DNA of 64,000 bases from Legionella sp. PC1000 (GTDB taxonomy: Bacteria > Pseudomonadota > Gammaproteobacteria > Legionellales > Legionellaceae). The stretch lies in assembly GCF_014109805.1 (NCBI RefSeq), contig NZ_CP059400.1, positions 3,008,001-3,072,000 on the forward strand, in the 5' to 3' direction. Position numbers and translations under genes: made by a program. Positions within the stretch are counted from its first letter, which is position 1; each line of letters begins with the position of its first letter. Of this stretch, positions 27,055 through 37,707 are shown piece by piece. Below the pieces are notes generated by a model. That model did no database searches, was not told the origin of the DNA, and saw only the letters and a program-made list of their open reading frames with translations.

Positions 27055-28389
27055 ATGCAAAAATGGTCGCCTACGTCTTGGCTCCAGTACTCGTATTTAC
27101 AAGCTGCAACTTATTCTGATAATGAACAGTTAAATAAAATTGTAGATCAACTGAGCCTTTTACCTCCACTCGTTACCAGTAGTGAAGTAAACAATTTAAA
27201 AAAAGAAATTGCACGTGCTGGACGTGGGGAAGCCTTTATTCTTCAAGGGGGTGACTGTGCTGAATCATTTAATGACTGTCGTTCGGAAATTATTAGTAAT
27301 AAATTAAAAATCATTTTACAGATGAGTTTGATTTTATTGCATGGCTTAAGAAAGCCCATTATCCGTGTGGGACGCATCGCTGGTCAATATGCAAAACCCC
27401 GTTCTTCGGATTATGAAACAATTGAGGGCGTTACTTTACCCAGTTATCGTGGCGATCTGGTCAATTCTCCAGAATTTACCCAGGAAGCACGAGAACCTAA
27501 CCCTAAATTATTGTTGCAAGCCTACAACTGCTCAGCGATTACCTTAAATTTTATACGTAGTTTGCTCGATAGTGGTTTTGCTAGCCTTAATCACCCCCAG
27601 CAGTGGGATTTAAGTTTTGTTGAGCATTCAAAGCAAAAGGAAGAATACCAGACTCTAGTTAAATCAATTGCCGATGCGTTGGACTTTTTAGATACTATTG
27701 GTGGAATACAATCCAGTAATTTATCTAAAGTCGATTTTTATACTTCTCATGAAGCATTGCATTTGCATTACGAACAAGCATTGACACGGCAAATGGAAGA
27801 TGGTTTATGGTATAACCTTTCTACTCACCTCCCGTGGATTGGTATGCGCACCGCACAAACTGACAGCGCGCATTTGGAATTTTTACGTGGCGTAGAAAAT
27901 CCTATTGGTATCAAAATCGGTCCGGGGGCCACTCCCGAATGGCTGGAAGAAGTATTGAACAGAGCGAATCCCCAGCGCGAAGAGGGACGTCTTTTGTTGT
28001 TTACCCGACTCGGAGCACGACATATAGATAAACTGCTTCCCCCTCTTATTGAGGCAGTGAGAAAAACAAAAATCCCAGTCACCTGGTCCTGTGATCCCAT
28101 GCATGGTAATACAGAAACTACAACACATGGCATCAAAACACGTCACTTTGATAACATCCTTTTAGAACTAAAACAAGCTTTGGAAATTCATCGCAATATG
28201 GGTAGTTATCTAGGTGGTGTTCATTTTGAACTTACGGGTGATAATGTTACCGAATGTATTGGCGGTGCTCGCGGATTAGCACCTGATGATCTGAAAAAAG
28301 CCTATCATAGTCTGGTTGATCCCCGACTCAACTATGAACAGTCAATAGAAATGGCCATTCAATTGAGTAGGCAGTTTAGGAATGAATAA
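27055..28389 (+). CDS. Class II DAHP synthase
   Basis: A 444-residue class II (plant-type) 3-deoxy-D-arabino-heptulosonate 7-phosphate synthase, first enzyme of the shikimate pathway, condensing PEP and erythrose 4-phosphate. Family segments include WSPTSW at the start, QGGDCAESF (metal Cys), RVGRIAGQYAKPRS, GIKIGPGA, TWSCDPMHGNT and GGVHFELTGDNVTEC. Length matches the short proteobacterial form, without the extra N-terminal regulatory helices of the mycobacterial enzyme. The ATG follows a T-run with only a weak ribosome-binding site. Confidence 0.95.
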   Translation: MQKWSPTSWLQYSYLQAATYSDNEQLNKIVDQLSLLPPLVTSSEVNNLKKEIARAGRGEAFILQGGDCAESFNDCRSEIISNKLKIILQMSLILLHGLRKPIIRVGRIAGQYAKPRSSDYETIEGVTLPSYRGDLVNSPEFTQEAREPNPKLLLQAYNCSAITLNFIRSLLDSGFASLNHPQQWDLSFVEHSKQKEEYQTLVKSIADALDFLDTIGGIQSSNLSKVDFYTSHEALHLHYEQALTRQMEDGLWYNLSTHLPWIGMRTAQTDSAHLEFLRGVENPIGIKIGPGATPEWLEEVLNRANPQREEGRLLLFTRLGARHIDKLLPPLIEAVRKTKIPVTWSCDPMHGNTETTTHGIKTRHFDNILLELKQALEIHRNMGSYLGGVHFELTGDNVTECIGGARGLAPDDLKKAYHSLVDPRLNYEQSIEMAIQLSRQFRNE

Positions 28390-28638
28390 CGCTCTATTTG
28401 CCAAGAGATTGGTACTTCCTAACCTTTCTTAATAGAAATCAAGTAGCAACTGTTTTGACCGTAAATTCAAGATGGTGCTACATCCGGCCTATTTTCAATT
28501 TCTTATCAAGTCGCATTGCAAAAAATAAAGACACAGCTGCCTTTCATGATTCAAAAAATTCTTTGATTTCAAATGGCGCCATTTTCATAGAGAGGATTAT
28601 AATAGTCCTCACAAGATATGGGGTTCTAGAACAATGCC

Positions 28639-28669
28639 CCTCTATCACCTTCATCATAGAGGACTCTTT
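28639..28669 (+). terminator. Possible terminator between DAHP synthase and the flippase gene
   Basis: A 7-bp stem (CCTCTAT / ATAGAGG, 28639-28662) followed by ACTCTTTT lies six bases before the flippase start codon. It may end the DAHP synthase transcript or attenuate entry to the next gene. No other structure is evident in 28390-28674. Confidence 0.4.
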
Positions 28670-28674
28670 TAACA

Positions 28675-30228
28675 ATGAGCTTCACTTCAGACTCAAAAAT
28701 AATTACGATGAATACGCTTTTCCTCTATTTCAGAATGCTATTTTCTATGGCAGTTAATTTGTACACTTTGCATGTAGTATTGAATACTTTAGGTATTTCT
28801 GATTATGGGATTTATGGAGTAGTGTCCGGGATAGCAGTATTATTTTCTTTTCTCAAAAACTCGATAAATGGCGCCACTTCGCGTTTTCTGACCTTTGAAT
28901 TAGGATGTAGTAGTAAAGAAAAATTGAAAAAAATTTTCTCCGCAGCATTAACTATTCATATATTGATTGCGGGTATTATATTTATATTAACTGAAACGGT
29001 AGGATTATGGGGATTGGGAAATAAAATTGTTATTCCTATAGAACGTATACCTGCTGCAAATTGGGTATTCCAATTATCTATTATCAGTATAATGATTTCC
29101 GTAATTCAAGTACCGTATAGCGCTATGATTATTGCACATGAAAGGATGAATGTGTATGCATACATAGAAATATTAAATTATACATTACAATTATTAGCTG
29201 TTTACTTTTTGTCAGTAGTTGGTAGTTTTGATAAATTAATTTTATATGCTGCGCTGCTCCTGGGCGTGTCATCTTTTATTACATTGGTATATAAGTTTTA
29301 TTGTGTGAAAAACTTCTCAGCGTGCCGATATAAATTGAGATGGGAGAAGGAAATTATCTATCCAATGTTAAAGTTTTCTGTTTGGGATTTATACGGCAAT
29401 ATGGCTGTTGTAACAAAATTACAGGGTATAAATATACTTTTCAACTTATACTTTGGTGTGGCAGTAAATTCCGCATACAGCATAGCTACTCTAGTTGATA
29501 GCGCGATAATCAATTTTTCAGGAAACTTTCTAGCAGCAGTTCGCCCGCGAATAGTGAAATATTATGCTGCAAATGAAATAGAAAGAATGGAGCACTTGAT
29601 AATTAATTCAGCTAAAATCTCATTCTTTCTTCTTTTTTTTACATCCCTTCCTCTTATTATTGAGAATCACTTTATACTCCATTTTTGGTTAACAAATGTA
29701 CCTGAGTATACTGTACTATTTTGCCAATTAAACTACATAAATAGTTTGCAAGCATCCATGTTTTTTGTGCTTATATTTGCTATTCATGCAACAGGACAGA
29801 TAAGATCATTTAGTTTTATTTCGGGTAGTATTTATTTATTAGTAATACCCATTTCCTATTTTTTATTGAAAGCAGGATATTCACCAATAGTACCATTTAT
29901 AGTTAATACTATTTTATTTGTATTTTACTTTGCTGCATCTTTAATTATGACTCATTTATTAATTCCTCAATTTTCCCTCGGTCGTTTTTTATTTAAAGTT
30001 GTTTTTATTTGTTTTGCAACTCTTCTGATAGCCTCCATAATACCCATTTATCTACACTATTGTTTTGTAGAAGGATGGTTGCGATTTATTATTGTGGTGG
30101 TAACTTCTACCGTCTCAACCGCGCTCTCTGGATACTTTATTATGTTAAATAAGGAAACGAGGCAACACATGCGAGGAATGGTTTTTAGTAAAGTAAGTTT
30201 TAGGAAATTAAGCAATGAATACACCTAA
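28675..30228 (+). CDS. Wzx-like polysaccharide flippase (MOP superfamily)
   Basis: A 517-residue multi-pass membrane protein with about 12-14 hydrophobic helices, opening with the Wzx/RfbX pattern (LFLYFRMLFSMAVNLYTLHVVLNTLG, written here in part: VVLNTLGISDYGIYGVVSG). It resembles lipopolysaccharide or O-unit flippases that move undecaprenyl-linked sugars across the inner membrane. An internal ATG at 28708 is an alternative start. Base composition is more AT-rich than the neighbours, suggesting acquisition. It overlaps the next glycosyltransferase gene by 14 bp, so the two are translationally coupled. Confidence 0.85.
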   Translation: MSFTSDSKIITMNTLFLYFRMLFSMAVNLYTLHVVLNTLGISDYGIYGVVSGIAVLFSFLKNSINGATSRFLTFELGCSSKEKLKKIFSAALTIHILIAGIIFILTETVGLWGLGNKIVIPIERIPAANWVFQLSIISIMISVIQVPYSAMIIAHERMNVYAYIEILNYTLQLLAVYFLSVVGSFDKLILYAALLLGVSSFITLVYKFYCVKNFSACRYKLRWEKEIIYPMLKFSVWDLYGNMAVVTKLQGINILFNLYFGVAVNSAYSIATLVDSAIINFSGNFLAAVRPRIVKYYAANEIERMEHLIINSAKISFFLLFFTSLPLIIENHFILHFWLTNVPEYTVLFCQLNYINSLQASMFFVLIFAIHATGQIRSFSFISGSIYLLVIPISYFLLKAGYSPIVPFIVNTILFVFYFAASLIMTHLLIPQFSLGRFLFKVVFICFATLLIASIIPIYLHYCFVEGWLRFIIVVVTSTVSTALSGYFIMLNKETRQHMRGMVFSKVSFRKLSNEYT

Positions 30229-31225
30229 AATATCAATTATAGTGCCGGTATATAATACAGAGAAACTTCTTCCAAGAACATTGCACGGTATTTTAACTCA
30301 AACATTTACTGATTTTGAGGTATTGTTGATTAATGATGGTTCAACAGATAATAGCGGAAAAATATGTGATGAATACGCGAAAAGGGATAGCAGGATAAGG
30401 GTATTTCATAAAGAAAATGAAGGGGTGGGTAGCGCGCGACAATTAGGGGTTATAGAAGCTAAAGGAGTTTACTCCACTCATATAGACAGTGATGATTGGG
30501 TTGAACCTAATATGTTATTGGATATGTATAAACAGATAGCAACAGAAAATAGTGATATTTTAATAACCGATTATTATTTAGATAATAAGTACATGCAACG
30601 CTGTTCTCCTTCATTGAAAGCAATAGTTCTTGCAGAAGATATACTGCGTTTCAAAGCACCGGGTTCTGTGTGGGGTGTTTTGATAAAACACAAATTGTAT
30701 TTTAGGTATAATCTTTCTTTTTCTCGAACAGTTTACTGTGGAGAAGACATTTTAGTTATGGTGGAGCTGCTCTTGAATGAGCCAAAAGTAAGTTTTTTGC
30801 CCCAAGCATATTACCACTATTCCCAAGATAATAATAACTCTCTTACCCGAGGAGAAAAGAGCAGAGATAAATTATACAATCGAAGCCTATTCCTGAGTGA
30901 ATTAAAATCACTTCTTGTCAAATATAACCTCAATATATCCTTGATTAGTAATTTCAATGTTAGCTATAGATTAGTTGCGATTCATAGCGGCTTACTTTCA
31001 GAAGAAGAATATAAGTTACTATTTATCGATAATAACTCTCAATATGATTGGAAGGTTTTTGGTTTTTGGCAATATGTATGTTTAAAATTGACAGATAGCC
31101 TTAATTATAAGGCTGGAATGAATCTGTACAAAAAACTTTGTTCTATTAAATACACCTCTTTAAAATTCATGGCTATTATCTTTATGAAAGTCTTCTTGCA
31201 AAAATATAAAGATCACAAAATCTAA
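30215..31225 (+). CDS. Family 2 glycosyltransferase
   Basis: A 336-residue GT-A fold (GT2) transferase. The N-terminal domain shows ISIIVPVYNTEKLLPRTL, LLINDGSTDNSGKICDEYA (nucleotide Asp), a GVGSARQLG helix and the metal-binding DSDDW. The C-terminal ~150 residues are variable and probably carry the acceptor site. With the flippase it forms an orphan two-gene surface-polysaccharide unit. The sugar and acceptor cannot be read from sequence. Confidence 0.9.
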   Translation: MNTPKISIIVPVYNTEKLLPRTLHGILTQTFTDFEVLLINDGSTDNSGKICDEYAKRDSRIRVFHKENEGVGSARQLGVIEAKGVYSTHIDSDDWVEPNMLLDMYKQIATENSDILITDYYLDNKYMQRCSPSLKAIVLAEDILRFKAPGSVWGVLIKHKLYFRYNLSFSRTVYCGEDILVMVELLLNEPKVSFLPQAYYHYSQDNNNSLTRGEKSRDKLYNRSLFLSELKSLLVKYNLNISLISNFNVSYRLVAIHSGLLSEEEYKLLFIDNNSQYDWKVFGFWQYVCLKLTDSLNYKAGMNLYKKLCSIKYTSLKFMAIIFMKVFLQKYKDHKI

Positions 31226-31317
31226 ATTATTCAAGGACTCGCCATAATCGGCAGACCTCGCTTGCTTCAAAGAGAGGTTGCCCCCACTTTTACTCATACA
31301 GAAATGAAAAATCAAGA

Positions 31318-32364
31318 CTAAACTCCCTCAAGCAATATATCGAGGTCAAGTGATGAACGTCGGCCAAGGTCATTTGCATGCTCCTTAAGAAAAGCTTCAG
31401 CAGCCCGACGCCCTTCATCTCGAAGCATGAGCAAAAAGTCCCATTCTGCATTGAGCTTGGAGGAGGAACCAAGTTCAAGCATGATGTCGCTACTTACCCG
31501 GTGTATTCGCATGCCTGCCCATTTCGCCCCTTCGGAGTTATCTGGATGTGCCAATTGTCGTAATAAAGCAATCATACGAAGTTCCTTGAGTAATACTGCG
31601 TTGAACGAAACTTCATTCAATCGATTGAGGATTTCTTTTGCTGATTGAGGAAAACCTAGTCGTGTTACAGGATTAATTTGCACTAAAATCGTATCTTGCG
31701 ATTTACATTCTCGTACAAGCGGTGTAATTGTAGGATTTCCTGAGTACCCTCCATCCCAGTAGTGCTCTCCATTGATCTCAACAGCCTTGAACATAGTAGG
31801 TAGACATGCCGATGCAAGAAGTACCTCAGGCGTGATTTCGTTATTGCGAAATACTCTTCCTCTGCCAGTGCTAACGTTTGTCGCAGTAACGAATAATTTG
31901 ATTGAACTTTGTGACAATCGTTTGAAATCAATGGTTTTTGCTAAAATATCGCGGAGTGGATTTATCCCTAATGGGTTAAGATCGTATGGAGAAAACACTC
32001 GAGACATGATGTCCATAGTGATGAACAAAGGAGAATGATCAAGCGACCATTGACCCAGAAGAATATCAAGCGGACTGCGTTGAAAAAAACTAAAGCGTGC
32101 TGCCTCGGAGATCTTCTTCCAGAACGATTCAAGTGAATTGCGTGCTCCCTGAGGACCGTCTTTGGTGTAACCATCAACAAGGGCTACAGCATTCATGGCA
32201 CCAGCCGATGTACCCGAAATACCATCAATTCGCAGCTTCTTTTCTTCTAACAAACGATCTAATACGCCCCATGTAAAAGCACCATGAGCTCCACCACCTT
32301 GTAGAGCCAAATCAATAAGAATCTCATCAGCAATTTTTTGTGAGCGTATCATAAGGAACGACAT
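31318..32364 (-). CDS. Patatin-like phospholipase
   Basis: A 348-residue patatin-domain lipid acyl hydrolase. The oxyanion loop LQGGGAHGAF (21-30), the nucleophile elbow GISGTSAG (Ser53) and the catalytic Asp in YWDGGYSGNP are all present, so the Ser-Asp dyad is intact. No signal peptide is seen. In Legionella-type bacteria patatin proteins include secreted effectors, but this one resembles the generic bacterial subfamily. It is convergent with the glycosyltransferase gene upstream. Confidence 0.9.
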   Translation of the reverse strand: MSFLMIRSQKIADEILIDLALQGGGAHGAFTWGVLDRLLEEKKLRIDGISGTSAGAMNAVALVDGYTKDGPQGARNSLESFWKKISEAARFSFFQRSPLDILLGQWSLDHSPLFITMDIMSRVFSPYDLNPLGINPLRDILAKTIDFKRLSQSSIKLFVTATNVSTGRGRVFRNNEITPEVLLASACLPTMFKAVEINGEHYWDGGYSGNPTITPLVRECKSQDTILVQINPVTRLGFPQSAKEILNRLNEVSFNAVLLKELRMIALLRQLAHPDNSEGAKWAGMRIHRVSSDIMLELGSSSKLNAEWDFLLMLRDEGRRAAEAFLKEHANDLGRRSSLDLDILLEGV

Positions 32365-32632
32365 CCATTTCTTTGATTATACGTAGAGAAGAATCCATCT
32401 TTTCATTACTGAATAATTTATTTATGAGCAGTGACTTCGCAGGGGGCTACCCTAATATTAAAAGTCATAGCTTGAAAATCATTATGGCATAAACCATTCT
32501 ATTTAACATAGAGATAGGTCAAAAAAATTCGGAGCGGAATTTGAGTTTACCGCATATGCAGGCTAATCAGGGTAGTAATAAAAAAATTTAATAATAGAAT
32601 GCCTTATTGATTGATAGTCATCATAGTTACCA

Positions 32633-33170
32633 GATGAACGGTATAAGTCGAGTCGTGACTTTTTTTGATACTCCGTATATCCAGGCAAATCCCGTGCAAG
32701 TATTTCTCCTCATTGAGGATGCGGGCAACCAGAATTAATAAGAAGATGAGAGTCAAAAGCAACGTCCACCACGATCCCAGTGCAAGTGGCGTGCCAATGA
32801 AAAAAATATAGCGCCGAAGTACATCGGGTGACGGACGAATCCGTATAAGCCAGTCGTAATCACTTTTTGTCCCTCCTCAACACGAATGTTGGCAGCAGCA
32901 TAGGTGTTTACTTTTGCAACAAGATAGAAAATATAGAATGAGACAACAATGAGCGCGTCACCAATGATCGAAACGTACCATGGTACTGACGACCAGCCTA
33001 AGCGTACATCGAGCGACGCCAGAACGACAAGCAGAATACATGTGACATAGAGACAAAGATAATGATTTTCTGGGCAGGTTCCTTTTCATGCGATACGCCT
33101 GCTTCGGTACGACGCTTGAGAAGAGCAGGATCATGTTTTGCTAGGTACACACTGTATGAAGTTTAGCATT
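32633..33170 (-). pseudogene. Frameshifted isoprenylcysteine-methyltransferase-like gene
   Basis: On the minus strand, three frames together spell an ICMT/PEMT-type membrane methyltransferase: YLAKHDPALLKRRTEAG, then (after a shift) KVNTYAAANIRVEEGQKV and GLYGFVRHPMYFGA, then (second shift) TPLALGSWWTLLLTLIFLL and NEEKYL, then (third shift) ARDLPGYTEYQKK-like residues. The RHPMY and EE-x-L-x-R-D-L-P-GY motifs are the family hallmarks. At least three frameshifts inactivate it. It is the only recognisable content of the 1-kb gap between the patatin gene and hemE. Confidence 0.8.
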
Positions 33171-33263
33171 TTCTCTCAACAAAAGACTTCCTCAGAAGAG
33201 GTTTTTGATGCCCAACTAACAAACAATCATTAATGTAAGCCCGGGTACACAAACCTGTATCTT

Positions 33264-33302
33264 AATCACATCTATGCCTACGCCCCGCGGCTTGTCCGCG
33301 GG
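33264..33302. repeat. GC-rich palindromic repeat
   Basis: A CTTAATCACATCTATGCC lead followed by CGCCCCGCGGCTTGTCCGCGGG. It is nearly identical to a copy at about 703-745, including about 20 bp of lead sequence. It is followed near 33359 by ACCCAGGCTACAA, the tail of another dispersed repeat family. Confidence 0.7.
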
Positions 33303-33379
33303 AAGTCGAAGTAGAACTGGACTGGTTTTTCAACGATGTGTAGAAGATTCAGGCCAACAAACCCAGGCTACAATCCCGA

Positions 33380-34441
33380 TCATTTTTGATGATAATAAGG
33401 ACTAAACTCATGAACAGCTTCAATCATGGCAGCAACATGTTCCGGGGGGACGTCAGGAGTTATACCATGGCCGAGATTGAAGACATGTCCTGAACCTGAG
33501 CCGAAGGATGCCAATACTTTTTTTACTTCTTCTCGAATACATTGTTCCGAAGTCAACAACACAGAAGGGTCAAGGTTTCCCTGTAACGCGACTTGATTAC
33601 CTACTCTTTGACGGGCTTCACCCAAATCACATGTCCAATCAATTCCCAAAGCATCACATCCCGTAATCAGCATTTTTTCTAACCATTGACCGCCACCCTT
33701 GGTAAATAAAATAACAGGAATGTGGGGATAATGTGCTTTAATTTGTTGTACAATCTTCTGCATATACTCCAGGGAAAATTTTTGATAATTTTCTGGTGTT
33801 AAAATTCCCCCCCAGGTATCAAAAAGCATGACTGAATTAACACCAGCCTTAATTTGTTCAATAAGGTAATTTGCTACTGATTGTGCCAATTTATGCAACA
33901 ACATATGGGCAGCTTCACTTTCGGTATAGAGCAAATGCAAAATACGTTTAAAGTCTCTAGTGCTTTTGCCTTCAACCATATAACATGCCAAAGTCCATGG
34001 GCTGCCTGCAAAACCAATTAAAGGAAGCTCTTTTGGCATTTCTCGACGAATGAGCCGCACTGCATTCATTACATAAGCTAAAGACTCTGGTTCAGGGAGT
34101 TGTAAGTGAGTAATTGCCTGGGTATCGTGTATGGGGCGATCAAAACAAGGTCCCTCCCCTTCAGAAAAATATAAACCTAATCCCATTGCATCAGGAATTG
34201 TCAGAATATCGGAAAATAAAATAGCCGCATCCAGGGCATAACGGCGCAAAGGCTGTAAAGTAACCTCGCACGCAAGTTCAGGGTTCTTGCAAAGACTTAA
34301 AAAATCACCCGCCTGCTCTCTGGTCTTGCGATACTCGGGTAAATATCGTCCCGCTTGACGCATCATCCATACGGGAGTTCGCTCCACAGGTTGTCGCCTT
34401 AGAGCACGCAGAAATAGAGATTGATCCAGATCATACATCAT
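33380..34441 (-). CDS. hemE: Uroporphyrinogen decarboxylase
   Basis: A 353-residue HemE that decarboxylates uroporphyrinogen III to coproporphyrinogen III in haem synthesis. N-terminal [40 protein letters not shown] and [16 protein letters not shown] are characteristic, with the conserved catalytic Asp in FSDIL. Length is normal. ATGATG start codons at 34441/34438 follow GGGATAAC. It is transcribed divergently from folB, 207 bp away. Confidence 0.96.
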   Translation of the reverse strand: MMYDLDQSLFLRALRRQPVERTPVWMMRQAGRYLPEYRKTREQAGDFLSLCKNPELACEVTLQPLRRYALDAAILFSDILTIPDAMGLGLYFSEGEGPCFDRPIHDTQAITHLQLPEPESLAYVMNAVRLIRREMPKELPLIGFAGSPWTLACYMVEGKSTRDFKRILHLLYTESEAAHMLLHKLAQSVANYLIEQIKAGVNSVMLFDTWGGILTPENYQKFSLEYMQKIVQQIKAHYPHIPVILFTKGGGQWLEKMLITGCDALGIDWTCDLGEARQRVGNQVALQGNLDPSVLLTSEQCIREEVKKVLASFGSGSGHVFNLGHGITPDVPPEHVAAMIEAVHEFSPYYHQK

Positions 34442-34648
34442 GTTATCCCAACATCATCAAATGCCTAATCCTAACATATTTACTGTAATATCCACTCTAA
34501 ATAATGCAAAAATTGACTCCGAAGCGAATAAAGGAACAGGATCATCACTCTATAGCTCTATATGTAACCTCAACTCGTGGGTGGGGTTACATAGGAGTAA
34601 CTATTTCGATAAAATCGATAAATCATTTTTGAGCAGGTAGAAATAACA

Positions 34649-34987
34649 TTGGATACTTTAATTATAAAAGCCCTGAATGTAAGTACTAAAATTGGCGTTT
34701 ACGAATGGGAGCAACGTATTAATCAACAGTTATTAATTGATATTAATATTGATACCGATTTCAGTTCATGTCAGGAAGATTTGACTAAAACCATAGATTA
34801 CGAAGCACTTTGCAATCGTGTGACTCTTTATGTTGAATCAAAATCATTTCAACTCATTGAAACAGTAGCTAATGAAGTCGCAGATTTAATCAAAAAACAA
34901 TTCAAAGCGTCCCAAATTACAGTAGGAATTAGTAAACCTCATGCAATCAAAAATGCAGGAAACATTCAGGTAGTTGTTCGGCGTTAA
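34649..34987 (+). CDS. folB: Dihydroneopterin aldolase
   Basis: A 112-residue FolB of folate synthesis that cleaves dihydroneopterin to 6-hydroxymethyl-dihydropterin and glycolaldehyde. Signature parts are visible: KIGVYEWEQ near 16-24 (active-site Glu), TIDYEALCNRV, QLIETVANEVADLI, and the C-terminal VGISKPHAIKNA with the catalytic Lys. The start is TTG at 34649, since no ATG fits the N-terminus; GAGCAGGTAG lies upstream. Confidence 0.92.
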   Translation: MDTLIIKALNVSTKIGVYEWEQRINQQLLIDINIDTDFSSCQEDLTKTIDYEALCNRVTLYVESKSFQLIETVANEVADLIKKQFKASQITVGISKPHAIKNAGNIQVVVRR

Positions 34988-35039
34988 ACACAACCTGGTT
35001 GGATTTCGCCAGTCTGGCAAGATAGTAATTTAGGGCCTG

Positions 35040-35780
35040 TTACCCTGCACTGGTAACCATACCATTCAGATGCTCATTTTTGGCTAGAATCATTTGGGCC
35101 TGTTGAGCAAGCGCTCGATTAGGATAAGGTCCTACTACTACACGAAACCAATTACCTTTTGTAGCATGACTTACAGGAACAATGTATACACTAAACCCTT
35201 TAAGTATTAATGTACCTTTCATTTGTTCTGCATCTTTGCGTGCTTTAAAAGAGGCCACTTGCACCAAAAACTTTCCTCTGTCTGTTGAAGAAACAGATTT
35301 TGGTGCAAGTGTTTTATTAATCGCTCCAGGATATTGTTGGGCTTTAGAATTATTTGTTCTTGCTGAGGCTGCGGCTGTAGTTGCTGCACGAGCAACATTG
35401 ACAGATGATGTCTTGGGCGTTGATGTAGAAGCTGTAGTGGGTATTGTAGAAGTAGTTACGGATGCAGCAGGTTGAACTGATGTTGCAGAGTTCGCATTGG
35501 CTTGTGAATTAGGAACTTTTTCATTAGCCAGAAGAGTATAAAACTCAAATTTTGGTTTAGGCGGTATTGCTGTACGTTGTTGTGCCTCTGGTTTGACCGG
35601 TTCTTTTTTTATTTCTTGATGCGCCAAAACCTGAGAATTTACCCAATGGCTGATGGTTTCGATATCGAAAAAAGAAGCAGTCAAATAACCTAATAAAAAG
35701 GTAAACATACTCACTAGAAGCTGATGCGGTGCACTGCTTCGCGACCGCGAAGAACGCCTATTTCCATATTCTTTTGTCAT
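35040..35780 (-). CDS. SPOR-domain cell-division-type protein
   Basis: A 246-residue bitopic membrane protein. A short basic cytoplasmic start is followed by one transmembrane helix (about 24-41), a Thr/Ala/Ser-rich low-complexity linker (about 70-165) and a C-terminal SPOR domain (FLVQVASFKARKDAEQMKG to PYPNRALAQQAQ), which binds denuded septal peptidoglycan. The layout is that of FtsN-like or DedD-like proteins. The ATG overlaps the argS stop codon as TGATG, so it is translationally coupled to argS, an arrangement found in several gammaproteobacteria. Confidence 0.88.
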   Translation of the reverse strand: MTKEYGNRRSSRSRSSAPHQLLVSMFTFLLGYLTASFFDIETISHWVNSQVLAHQEIKKEPVKPEAQQRTAIPPKPKFEFYTLLANEKVPNSQANANSATSVQPAASVTTSTIPTTASTSTPKTSSVNVARAATTAAASARTNNSKAQQYPGAINKTLAPKSVSSTDRGKFLVQVASFKARKDAEQMKGTLILKGFSVYIVPVSHATKGNWFRVVVGPYPNRALAQQAQMILAKNEHLNGMVTSAG

Positions 35781-37540
35781 CACATACTCTCAGGAGCTGA
35801 AACGCCCAATAAGTCCAAACCGTTCTTTAATACCTGACGCACCGCCTCGAGCAAGCAAAGACGTGCACATCGTAATTGCTCTTGCTCACACAAAAGCTGA
35901 ACAGCATTATAATAACTATGTAAGCCATTGGCTACTTCACGTAAATAATACGCCACTTGATGAGGCTCACAACAAGCAGCCGCTAATTCCACAATTTCCG
36001 GATATCGACTAATTAAAGAAATCAAATGAGTTTCATGTGGTTGATCCAACAAATCAATATTCTTTAGTCCAATTGCTTTATCCCACAGCAAACCTCGTTC
36101 CTTTAATTGTCTTAATACAGAGCGTATTCTGGCATGAGCATACTGAATATAATAGACCGGATTATCACTTGACTCCGATTTTGCCAAGTCCAAATCAAAA
36201 TCCATATGTTGTTCTGACTTACGTGCCACATAAAAGTAACGCGCCGCATCATTTCCTACTTCATGGCGCAGCTCCCTTAAAGTAACAAAAGACCCACTGC
36301 GCGTCGACATTTGGACCCGCTCAGAACCACGATATAAAATAGCAAATTGAACCAATAATACATCAAGTGCGCTTTCATCATGCCCCAATGCCTTAACTAC
36401 AGCACGCAACCGCGTGATATAACCATGATGATCTGCACCAAAGATATCAATTACCCGATCATATCCTCTATCATATTTATTCCAATGGTAGGCAACATCT
36501 GAAGCAAAATAAGTGGTTTGGCCATTAGCCCGGACCAGTACTCGATCTTTTTCATCGCCAAAATCAGTTGCTTTAAACCAAAGTGCCCCTTCTTTTTCAA
36601 AAGTATGCCCACTGTCTTTTAGCGCCTGAATGCCTTTCTGAATTGAGCCATCTTCAAATAAAGATTGTTCAGAGAACCAGTTCTCGTATATCACCCCAAA
36701 CTCAGCAAGATCATCTTTAATATCGTCAAGAACAGTATTTAATGCATGTTGATGAAACAGGGCAAAAACATTCATACCTAGAAGTTGTTTTGCACGAGAG
36801 ACTAAAGCATCAATATAAACTTCTTTATCGCCGCCATGAGGCTCATCGAGGGGTAAACCTTCTGTTACAGTAGTCCATGGATATACATATTCCTTACCAT
36901 GCTCAGCCCAAAATTCCTGCGCTATTTCGGAAACATAACCACCTTTATATGCATTGGCAGGAATAACAACAGGTTCACCTGCAAGCTCCAGATAACGTAA
37001 CCACACACTGGCCGCAAGAATGTTCATTTGTCTTCCAGCGTCGTTGACATAATATTCTAATGTTACATCATAGCCGGCAGCTTTTAAGACATTTCCCAAA
37101 GTAGCACCAAAAGCAGCACCTCTCCCATGGCCTACATGCAAAGGACCTGTTGGGTTAGCAGAAACAAATTCAATCAATACTTTTTGATCTTGGCCAATCG
37201 TGCTGCGTCCAAACCTCTCTTCCTTATCCAGTATTTCGCCAATAATTTGTGAGCGAGAACTGCTGCGTATAAAGAAATTAATAAACCCCGCCCCAGCAAT
37301 TTCTACTTTTTCCACAGCAGGATCAACGGGGAGAGCCTGGACTAAAAGTTCTGCTATTTTGCGCGGTGCTTGACGGCACGGTTTTGCTAAAATTAAGGCC
37401 AAATTACTGGCATAATCACCATGAGCGGAATCTTTTGCACGCTCAACCTTAATCTCAATGTCCAAATCAGGAGGTACATCGCCCGACTTTTGTAATGACA
37501 TTAAAGCGTGTTTTAAAAGCTGCTCTACAGTTTGTTTCAT
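35780..37540 (-). CDS. argS: Arginyl-tRNA synthetase
   Basis: A 586-residue class I synthetase that charges tRNA-Arg. The N-terminal Add1 domain precedes [13 protein letters not shown] (HIGH motif as HVGH). The KMSKS position is degenerate, QMSTRSG, as in many arginyl enzymes. The C-terminal DALR anticodon-binding domain includes [12 protein letters not shown] and ends [12 protein letters not shown]. Length is normal. It is divergent from recG and coupled to the SPOR gene. Confidence 0.97.
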   Translation of the reverse strand: MKQTVEQLLKHALMSLQKSGDVPPDLDIEIKVERAKDSAHGDYASNLALILAKPCRQAPRKIAELLVQALPVDPAVEKVEIAGAGFINFFIRSSSRSQIIGEILDKEERFGRSTIGQDQKVLIEFVSANPTGPLHVGHGRGAAFGATLGNVLKAAGYDVTLEYYVNDAGRQMNILAASVWLRYLELAGEPVVIPANAYKGGYVSEIAQEFWAEHGKEYVYPWTTVTEGLPLDEPHGGDKEVYIDALVSRAKQLLGMNVFALFHQHALNTVLDDIKDDLAEFGVIYENWFSEQSLFEDGSIQKGIQALKDSGHTFEKEGALWFKATDFGDEKDRVLVRANGQTTYFASDVAYHWNKYDRGYDRVIDIFGADHHGYITRLRAVVKALGHDESALDVLLVQFAILYRGSERVQMSTRSGSFVTLRELRHEVGNDAARYFYVARKSEQHMDFDLDLAKSESSDNPVYYIQYAHARIRSVLRQLKERGLLWDKAIGLKNIDLLDQPHETHLISLISRYPEIVELAAACCEPHQVAYYLREVANGLHSYYNAVQLLCEQEQLRCARLCLLEAVRQVLKNGLDLLGVSAPESM

Positions 37541-37707
37541 GCGACTCGGTTTCCATCAAAAATGAAGCTATTATGCGCTTTTTTGTGCCATATGAAAAGG
37601 TTTTATATCCTCATACCACACAATTTGCTGGCTTGCTAAAACAGCAAATTGTTACTGTCCTAACTATGAGTTACACTTAAACACCATCATTCAAAATCAT
37701 TAATACT

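Noticed and set aside
28398-28757. 119-codon plus-strand frame after DAHP synthase
   Set aside because: Overlaps the flippase start in another frame and has no family features or good start.
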